DNA from: Verrucomicrobiota bacterium
GTDB taxonomy: Bacteria; Verrucomicrobiota; Verrucomicrobiia; Limisphaerales; JAEYXS01
DNA: 9,369 bases
NCBI GenBank assembly: GCA_021156225.1
Contig: JAJNBN010000118.1
Span: forward strand, 1-9,369
Direction: 5' to 3'
Under the pieces are notes generated by a model. That model did not search any database. It saw only the letters and a list, made by a program, of their open reading frames with translations, and was not told the DNA's origin. The position numbers were made by a program, and so were the translations under genes. Shown here piece by piece: positions 1 to 5,246 of this stretch; positions within the stretch are counted from its first letter, which is position 1; every line of letters begins with the position of its first letter.

Positions 1-243
1 AAGCAGCAAATGGGCATGGAACTCACGGAACAGGAGATCGCCGAGTTCAACGAACACCGCGACGCCCTCCTCGCCAACCCCATCGCCAAGAACTTCCTCG
101 ATGCCCAGCGCGAAGTCAGCAGCATCCAGGACTACGTGATGAAGCACGTCACCAAGACCTTTGAACTCGGTCGCCTCCCGACCCAGGACGACATGGATGA
201 TGGCGGTTGCTGCAACAGCGGCGGCGGCTGCGGCTGCAGCTAG
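1..243 (+). CDS. YlbF-family protein, 3' part (5' end outside window)
   Basis: The frame is open from the first base (K-Q-Q before the first Met at position 10) and ends at TAG 241-243, so this is probably the C-terminal ~80 residues of a longer protein rather than a 77-residue gene. The helical stretch with the pattern ELTEQEIAEFNEHRDALLANP, then a segment resembling AKNFLDAQREV, matches the YlbF/YmcA (Com_YlbF) family of small all-helical proteins. In Bacillus, YlbF and YmcA act with YaaT in a complex that affects RNA processing, sporulation and competence. The last 15 residues are Gly/Cys rich, with four cysteines (a CC pair, then C-G-C). Cysteines near the C-termini of the Bacillus homologues help bind Fe-S clusters, so a metal or cluster role is possible but inferred. 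The gene converges on the haem-protein gene across a 69-base gap holding a terminator. Family assignment is fairly sure; function in this organism is not. Confidence 0.75.
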   Translation, partial: KQQMGMELTEQEIAEFNEHRDALLANPIAKNFLDAQREVSSIQDYVMKHVTKTFELGRLPTQDDMDDGGCCNSGGGCGCS

Positions 244-263
244 TTCATCTCTTTAGAAATCAA

Positions 264-295
264 AAACCCGCTGAAGGTTGCCCTTCAGCGGGTTT
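264..295. terminator. Bidirectional intrinsic terminator
   Basis: A perfect 14-bp stem (264-277 pairing with 282-295) closes a four-base loop, TTGC. It lies between two convergent genes, 21 bases after the plus-strand stop codon and 17 bases after the minus-strand stop codon. On the minus strand the stem is followed by a run of five T (the complement of 262-266). On the plus strand it ends in TTT and then CGTATTTT. It can therefore serve both the YlbF-family gene and the large haem-protein gene, and is most convincing for the latter. Confidence 0.9.
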
Positions 296-312
296 CGTAT
301 TTTCAAGCTGGT

Positions 313-3300
313 TTACTTCAGCGTCATCAGGAACTCGATGACGTCGCGGATGTCCTGCTTGGGCAGTATCTCCGCAATACCGGGCGGCATGCCTGACAAC
401 CCCTTCTCGCGACCCTTCACATCCGCTTTCTTCACCTTCACGGTTTTGAACCCGTCCTCGTCCTGGATGAGGATGCTCAATTCCTCCCCCGCTTCGCTCT
501 TCAAGATGCCTGCCACCGTCGTGTCATCCTTCTTCGTGATGAGCACCGTATCGAAGCCCTGTGCGATCCGTGCGTTCGGGTCCACGATTGATTCCAGCAG
601 ATACTCGCGATTGACCCGCGTGGCCACGCCATCCATCGCCGGCCCCACATCGCCACCCTCTTTCTTGATCTGATGGCAGCGCAAGCACGACGCCTCAATC
701 TTCTCGTAGAAGATCTTCTTGCCGTTCTCAGCGTTACCGCCCCATTGCAAGTCGCGATACTTGGTCGTCAATGTGCCCGAGTTCAGCGTCGCGATATACT
801 TCGCCACCTTGTCGCTCAACGCCTTCTCACTCGCCGTTCCCGCTTCCTTGCCCTTGCCCGCAACAGTAACATTGCGCGACTCCGCCGCCGCCACGATGTC
901 CCACCGGATCTCATTCGGCACCTTGCCCGCGATCAATTTGTCCACCCATTGCCCGAGCAACTCATCCGCCTTGGCCCCTTTGATTCCCGCCAGCGATGCC
1001 AGCGCGCCCTGCTTCTCCCCGTTGGAACCCTTCTCCAGAATGCTCGCGAGCTGGATCGTCGCATCCTTCGGTCCGATCTTCGCCTGGATGCGATTGCCCT
1101 CCTTGCGCAAGATCTCCGCCTTGTCCGCGACCGCCACCTGCACCACTTCCGCTAGCTTGTCATAACCCAGCGTCTCCAGCGCTTTCAACGCCTCCACCCG
1201 CACCTTCGCCGCCAGCTTGGCATCTTTCACCAACTCCGCGATGACCGGTGCCGCGCTCTTCAATTTCAGATCGCTCGCCGCCTCGATCGCCGCGATGCGC
1301 ACATCATCCGGCGCCGTCTTTAAGATACCATTCAACACCGGCTGCAACGCCGCCGTCGCCGTCTTCTCATCCCGTTGCGTCAACGGACGATAAATGCCCA
1401 CGATGCGATCCCGCTGTGGCGGATTCGCCCAGCGGCCCAAAGCCCCCAGCGATTCCGTGCGCGTGATCACCGTCGCGTTCTTGTCGGCCGCCGCTGCGGC
1501 GAGCGCCCGTGCATTATCCGCCGTGCCCACGCGGTAGTTCGCATTCACCGCGCGCAGCGCGATCGGTTCCACCTGTGCCGGCTTGCCGATGAGCGACGCC
1601 AGCTTCGGCATCGCCGAAACGATCGGCGCATCATTGATCGCGCGCGCCGCTTCCAGGGCGATGAGCGCATCGCTGTCATTCAAGAAATTTGCGACCGCAG
1701 GCAGCTCCAACCGGCGCATCGCCAGCAAGCTCGCCAGCCGCACCGACTTGGACGAATCCTTCGCCGCCGTCTCCAACGCCTCGATATCATTGATCCACGT
1801 CAACGCCATCACCCCCGCATGCCGCAGATACAGATCCTTATCCGCATTCACCCGGAGCATGTCGATGACCGCGCCCGTCGAGCTCTTCTGCCCGATCTTG
1901 CCCACACCCATCGCCGCGAAGTACTTCACGCGATCGCTCGAATCCTTCAGCAACTTCACCAGGTCATTCAGCGATTTCGCGTCCTTCGCATCACCGATCA
2001 CCTTCGCCACCTGCGCCCGCACCTCTTCATCCTTGTCCGCCAACAATCCGCGCAACGCCTCCAATGCCTTCGGCGATTGCTTCGTGAATTGCCCCAAACC
2101 CCAGACGCCGTGCAAACGCGCCAGTTGATTCGTGGACTTCTGCGCCGCCTCCGCCAGCAGCGGGATGGAGCTCTGCCCTTTCGCCACCAAAGCGAATTGC
2201 GCCTCCTGGCGCACGCGCTTGTCCTTGTGCGGCAGCAAGCTCGCCAGTTCCTTCGCCGAACGCTGATCAAACCCTTCCGCGAAAAGCTGCTTCACCTGCG
2301 CCACCGCCGGGTCCTTGATCGCTTCCGGATGCACCATGCGATAGATGCGTCCGCGCGCGGACTTCGGCCAGTCATGATGCCAGTCCGAGAAATACAGCGC
2401 GCCGTCGTAGCCGAACTCCACATCCGTCACCAACGTGTTCCAGATGAACTTGCCGTGGTCCACCAGTTCAAAGCTCGCGCCCTTCGGCTTCACCGTATGC
2501 CGATGCATGCCGGACACCGACGCCTGCCCCTTGAAATGACAGAGGAAAAAGCTTCCGCGAAACTCTTCCGGGAAACCTGTGCCCGGATTGAAAACCAGGC
2601 CCGACGGCCCGTTCTCCAGCCACGCCACCGGCGGCAGGATGTAAGCCGCCGTATTGTCCGGAGCCGGATGCCACAGCTTCTCGCTGTTCCACGGACCCGC
2701 CCGGCCCAGTGGCGCATGCTGATAACCCACGCGCCAACCGCTCTCTCCACCCTCCACTACATACACCCAGCGTTCGCGATCACCATTGTCCGAGTCATTA
2801 TCACCTGTGAAAAGATTGCCGTAATCATCGAAAGCCAGCTCCTGCGGATTCCGCAACCCGCGATGCACGATCTCCAATTCGGACCCGTCCAGATTGCAAC
2901 GGAACACCCCTCCTTCATCAGGATACGCCAGCGTCTTGCCTTCCTTCGTTTTGATATTCGCTCCACGATCACCAATGCTGAAATAGAGCTTCCCATCCGG
3001 CCCGATCGCCAGCCCATGGAAGTCATGCCCCGTGTAACTGTAGCGCACACCCCAGCCATAGCTCATCGACTTGCGCTTGTCCGCCTTGCCGTCGCCATTC
3101 GTATCTTCCAACTCCCACAAGTTCGGGATGTTCGTGAAATAGACTTTGCCCTTCCGCGCCAGCACCCCGGAGGCGATGCCATCCAGCATGGTATTGAAGC
3201 GGTCCGCATACACCGTGGAGTTAGTCGCCATCCCGTCCGCCCCGCGCTGGATGTAGCGCACCACTTCCGATTCGATCGTCAGATCATCCGCCGCCGGCCC

Positions 3301-3693
3301 GAAATGTTTCCGGGTGAATGCGATGCGATCCTCCACCGTGCGCGCCGCCAGATCATCCTCCAGCATGAACATGTAGTGCCGGATATCCAGCACCGAGCTG
3401 CGATAACGATACGTCTCCGAGACGAAGAAATTATTCTGCTCATCGATCGCGAACGCCACCGGATTCGCCAGCATCGGCTCCGCCGCCACCTGGTCGATCT
3501 TGAACTCCTTGGGGAAGGTGAACTTCTTGATGTTGTTTATCCCCTCGTCGGAAGCAGGCGCCACCACCGGGAACGGCTGGCGATTTTCCTTCTTCGGAGC
3601 AGCGGAGATCTCAGCCGCCTGTGCGGAATGAGACAGCATCGCCGCCACCACCACACAAACCGACAAAAAACCAGACTTCAAGGACTTGCGCAT
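313..3693 (-). CDS. Exported PVC-type haem-binding protein: dehydrogenase-like propeller, HEAT repeats, C-terminal cytochrome c domain
   Basis: This is a 1126-residue protein from the chosen ATG at 3693. That start gives a clean signal peptide: a basic MRKSLKSG n-region, a hydrophobic core at about 9-20, and likely cleavage after SAQA at 23-26. The frame stays open to 3939, but the added residues are Arg/Thr/Gly-rich low complexity. An ATG at 3753 is the main alternative start. No clear Shine-Dalgarno precedes either.

Residues ~58-455 resemble the Pirellula/Verrucomicrobium membrane-bound dehydrogenase domain (TIGR02604; glucose/sorbosone-dehydrogenase-like beta-propeller). They include a calcium-loop-like DTNGDGKAD (about 197-205) and GDNDSDNGDRER (297-308). 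Residues ~465-940 are HEAT-like helical repeats. Residues ~985-1126 are the matching haem domain (TIGR02603), with C-L-R-C-H at 1003-1007 (bases 673-687) and a probable axial Met in SGMPPG at 1102.

It is probably periplasmic or surface electron transfer or oxidation, possibly of sugars or alcohols. The substrate is unknown. It appears intact and monocistronic. Confidence 0.93.
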   Translation of the reverse strand: MRKSLKSGFLSVCVVVAAMLSHSAQAAEISAAPKKENRQPFPVVAPASDEGINNIKKFTFPKEFKIDQVAAEPMLANPVAFAIDEQNNFFVSETYRYRSSVLDIRHYMFMLEDDLAARTVEDRIAFTRKHFGPAADDLTIESEVVRYIQRGADGMATNSTVYADRFNTMLDGIASGVLARKGKVYFTNIPNLWELEDTNGDGKADKRKSMSYGWGVRYSYTGHDFHGLAIGPDGKLYFSIGDRGANIKTKEGKTLAYPDEGGVFRCNLDGSELEIVHRGLRNPQELAFDDYGNLFTGDNDSDNGDRERWVYVVEGGESGWRVGYQHAPLGRAGPWNSEKLWHPAPDNTAAYILPPVAWLENGPSGLVFNPGTGFPEEFRGSFFLCHFKGQASVSGMHRHTVKPKGASFELVDHGKFIWNTLVTDVEFGYDGALYFSDWHHDWPKSARGRIYRMVHPEAIKDPAVAQVKQLFAEGFDQRSAKELASLLPHKDKRVRQEAQFALVAKGQSSIPLLAEAAQKSTNQLARLHGVWGLGQFTKQSPKALEALRGLLADKDEEVRAQVAKVIGDAKDAKSLNDLVKLLKDSSDRVKYFAAMGVGKIGQKSSTGAVIDMLRVNADKDLYLRHAGVMALTWINDIEALETAAKDSSKSVRLASLLAMRRLELPAVANFLNDSDALIALEAARAINDAPIVSAMPKLASLIGKPAQVEPIALRAVNANYRVGTADNARALAAAAADKNATVITRTESLGALGRWANPPQRDRIVGIYRPLTQRDEKTATAALQPVLNGILKTAPDDVRIAAIEAASDLKLKSAAPVIAELVKDAKLAAKVRVEALKALETLGYDKLAEVVQVAVADKAEILRKEGNRIQAKIGPKDATIQLASILEKGSNGEKQGALASLAGIKGAKADELLGQWVDKLIAGKVPNEIRWDIVAAAESRNVTVAGKGKEAGTASEKALSDKVAKYIATLNSGTLTTKYRDLQWGGNAENGKKIFYEKIEASCLRCHQIKKEGGDVGPAMDGVATRVNREYLLESIVDPNARIAQGFDTVLITKKDDTTVAGILKSEAGEELSILIQDEDGFKTVKVKKADVKGREKGLSGMPPGIAEILPKQDIRDVIEFLMTLK

Positions 3694-3752
3694 AGAGACG
3701 GTTAACTTACGGACTGAGAAACCGAAATCAAGGGACGAAATAGCCTTTCCCA

Positions 3753-3785
3753 TCGTCGTCGTTCTCGTCCTCGTCGTCGTCCTCG
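3753..3785. repeat. Imperfect trinucleotide repeat (TCG/TCC/TTC)
   Basis: Eleven consecutive triplets of TCG, TCC or TTC on the plus strand, seen as a purine-rich CGA/GGA run on the coding (minus) strand of the haem-protein gene. It lies 60 bases upstream of the chosen start and directly abuts the alternative ATG at 3753. If the longer frame were used it would encode a Thr/Arg run. More likely it is 5' untranslated leader. It could vary in length by slippage. Confidence 0.6.
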
Positions 3786-4118
3786 AACCCCCTCCCATGC
3801 CGGTAAGGATCGGCCTGTACAGTGACCGCGGGGATTCCTCCCGGCCCCATGCCAAGGTCCTCACCGCGCCCCCTCCAAACCACCGCGCGATCTCGACTCC
3901 TCCACTACCCTTCATCCTTCTCCCCTCAACTCTTCCCATAACGCCTCCTCTTTCTACATTCTCACTTCTTCATTCTATTCGTTTGGGATTTTCGAGCTGC
4001 CGGTTTCCATTCACCGCTCACTCACTCAATCCTCCTACGTTTACTATGCCGACCCGGGAAGCCAGCTATGAAAAGAATAAGCTAAAACCGCAATTCCACC
4101 ACCGAAAAACCTTAAAAC

Positions 4119-4175
4119 TTATTCACAAAACCCAACCATTTGCCGTGCAATAAATTGTAGCAAACCTTATCCACG
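4119..4175. promoter_or_regulatory. Two DnaA-box-like 9-mers in an AT-rich patch
   Basis: TTATTCACA at 4119-4127 fits the consensus TTATNCACA exactly. TTATCCACG at 4167-4175 differs only in the last base. Both are on the plus strand, 48 bases apart start to start, in a locally AT-rich stretch of an otherwise GC-rich region. Two sites are too few to call an origin. They could be a DnaA regulatory or titration site, or chance. Confidence 0.25.
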
Positions 4176-4203
4176 CAACTCGCATTTTGACATCGGCTGG
4201 AGC

Positions 4204-4222
4204 GCGGGTTGTCTCAACCCGC
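4204..4222. repeat. REP-like intergenic hairpin
   Basis: GCGGGTTG (4204-4211) and CAACCCGC (4215-4222) form a perfect 8-bp stem with loop TCT. No T-run follows on either strand, so it is not a classical intrinsic terminator, and it lies upstream of, not downstream of, both flanking genes. A GC-rich perfect palindrome with a three-base loop in a long spacer looks like a dispersed extragenic palindrome. That it is repeated elsewhere in the genome is inferred. Confidence 0.55.
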
Positions 4223-4389
4223 AGCTACTCCCCTAAGCAAAGCCAGCATTCAGAACGCCCGCAGCCACCCACTTTTCAACTCGGCTATCGGCGATTTCCC
4301 ATTTTCGGAACCTGAATTTCCATCACCGCTCCGCCATGCCCTCCTTAGACTTGAAACCTCGGCCCCAAACCCTAAGACTCCTCCCCGCC

Positions 4390-4806
4390 ATGGAAATAGA
4401 GGACTACTTCACCGCCGACATCGCCGAATCCTGGCGACGTTGCCTCCGCATCTGGCAACAAGCCGGTCGCGTGGAAGACAAGCCCTTTGGCGTGCGTCGC
4501 CCTATCTACATCCCTTCTCCCGGCAAATGTCTCGGCAAAGAATTCGCCTCCCGCTTCCGCTATGAATGGGAGTTCCTCCTCCCCAAACTTGAATCCCCCA
4601 CGGAGCTTCATCGCATCTGCGCCTTCGATCTCCTCGTCCTCGTCGCCTGGGAATACTATTGCAACGTCGATCCTCTCCCTGCCGCCATGGAAAAGATCAC
4701 CGCCCCGATTCCCGAACCCGCCCTCAGCGACATCCGTGCCGAATACACCGCCTTCACCGGCCAAACCGTCGGCCAATTCCTCCCCTTCCTTCTCGACCAC
4801 GGCTAA
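4390..4806 (+). CDS. Conserved-looking hypothetical protein, 138 aa
   Basis: I do not recognise the family. The frame runs to TAA 4804-4806. An ATG at 4336 would add 18 residues of Pro/Leu/Arg-rich sequence, while the ATG at 4390 begins directly with the structured-looking MEIEDYF, so I prefer 4390. Neither has a clear Shine-Dalgarno. Codon third positions are mostly C or G, as in the other native genes here, which supports real coding against the antisense frame at 4372-4824.

The protein is soluble, with many aromatic residues (WRRCLRIW, RYEWEFLLP, VAWEYYCN). It has no signal peptide, and its one hydrophobic stretch (about AFDLLVLVAW) looks like a buried helix. A small, mostly helical cytoplasmic protein is the best description. 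It is divergent from the haem-protein gene and separated from the SIR2-TPR gene by palindromes, so context gives no role. Confidence 0.7.
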   Translation: MEIEDYFTADIAESWRRCLRIWQQAGRVEDKPFGVRRPIYIPSPGKCLGKEFASRFRYEWEFLLPKLESPTELHRICAFDLLVLVAWEYYCNVDPLPAAMEKITAPIPEPALSDIRAEYTAFTGQTVGQFLPFLLDHG

Positions 4807-4816
4807 CCCGTAACCG

Positions 4817-4892
4817 TCCCGCACGCGGGAAGGCGGACGCTAACCCCAGCCAACGAAAGGAGTCTCTTGCTAAACACCCCACCCGCCTTCCC
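4817..4892. repeat. Nested inverted repeats after the hypothetical gene
   Basis: TCCCGC (4817-4822) and GCGGGA (4825-4830) form a short palindrome with a two-base loop, beginning 11 bases after the stop codon. Overlapping it, GGGAAGGCGG (4827-4836) is an exact inverted copy of CCGCCTTCCC (4883-4892) across 46 bases. The two pairings are mutually exclusive in part. No T-run follows, so a terminator role is uncertain. It may be part of the same repeat-rich block as the next feature. Confidence 0.45.
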
Positions 4893-4920
4893 CTGTCCCG
4901 TCAGTGACTCCCGAAAATAG

Positions 4921-5059
4921 CCCACCATTTCTAATGGTGGGAAATCTGCTCCCTCCCCTCAAGCCCCTCTAGGGGCGAAAGAATCCCTGTTCTATCCCAA
5001 AGGGATTCCATCAATCAGCCCAGCGTTGGCATGCGACGCAGGAACATGACTACGCTGGG
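4921..5059. repeat. Cluster of four consecutive perfect stem-loops (probable composite extragenic palindromic element)
   Basis: Four perfect inverted repeats follow one another in 139 bases. CCCACCATT/AATGGTGGG (4921-4929, 4933-4941) has a three-base loop. GCCCCT/AGGGGC (4963-4968, 4971-4976) has a two-base loop. GAATCCCT/AGGGATTC (4981-4988, 5001-5008) has a 12-base loop. CCCAGCGT/ACGCTGGG (5019-5026, 5052-5059) has a 25-base loop. Such dense, regular palindromes in a non-coding spacer suggest a dispersed extragenic repeat (REP/BIME- or MITE-like) or a structured RNA. I cannot see copies elsewhere from one window, so the repeat status is inferred. Confidence 0.6.
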
Positions 5060-5112
5060 TAATCACGCGAAAATACTTCTACCCGGAATGGATTGCATCA
5101 ATGGAGCGCAAT

Positions 5113-5121
5113 TTATCCACA
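5113..5121 (+). promoter_or_regulatory. Single perfect DnaA-box 9-mer
   Basis: TTATCCACA matches the classic high-affinity DnaA box. It is isolated, about 940 bases from the two similar sites at 4119-4175, and lies in the spacer downstream of the SIR2-TPR gene. One site can easily occur by chance. Confidence 0.2.
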
Positions 5122-5246
5122 GCAATCCTCCCGTGCCTTTCGCTTGTCCGCGGCATATTTATCTTCTTTCGCAATCTAAAATCCCCGCAGCGAACCACCA
5201 CCCAAAGAGAGCGGCTTTTAAGCCACCTATCCAACAAGCAGAGAGG

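Larger units (their letters stand above)
3694..4389. other. Divergent intergenic region between the haem-protein gene and the small plus-strand gene
   Basis: About 700 bases without a convincing gene. It should hold the promoters of both flanking, divergently transcribed genes, but I see no strong -35/-10 pair. A TTGACA at 4187-4192 lacks a good -10 at the right spacing. The open frames here give low-complexity Pro/Ser/Arg proteins and look like chance. What it does hold: a (TCN) triplet run at 3753-3785, an AT-rich patch at about 4060-4185 with two DnaA-box-like sites, and a perfect hairpin at 4204-4222, each listed separately. Confidence 0.6.
4807..5246. other. Palindrome-rich intergenic spacer
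   Basis: A 440-base spacer between the convergent ends of the small plus-strand gene and the SIR2-TPR gene. I see no credible gene. Short open frames such as the one at 5031-5273 lack coding bias. The left half is dominated by inverted repeats, listed separately. The right half (about 5060-5246) is less structured and holds one perfect DnaA-box 9-mer. No convincing intrinsic terminator with a T-run was found for either flanking gene. Confidence 0.6.

Noticed and set aside
1375..3705. A 776-residue open frame on the plus strand opposite the haem-protein gene.
   Set aside because: Its product is an Arg/His/Gln-rich sequence with no domain, while the minus strand has clear propeller, HEAT and haem motifs. 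Long antisense frames are expected opposite GC-rich genes.
3686..4153. A 155-residue plus-strand frame in the divergent intergenic region.
   Set aside because: Pro/Ser/Thr-rich product without motifs or a ribosome site, and it overlaps the 5' end of the haem-protein gene antisense.
4372..4824. A 150-residue minus-strand frame rich in Gly/Glu/Asp, opposite the small hypothetical gene.
   Set aside because: The plus-strand frame has the C/G-rich third positions of native genes and a globular composition; the minus frame looks like its reverse-complement shadow.
5213..5224. Short palindrome GGCTT-AAGCC after the SIR2-TPR stop codon as a terminator.
   Set aside because: Only five base pairs and no following T-run on the minus strand.
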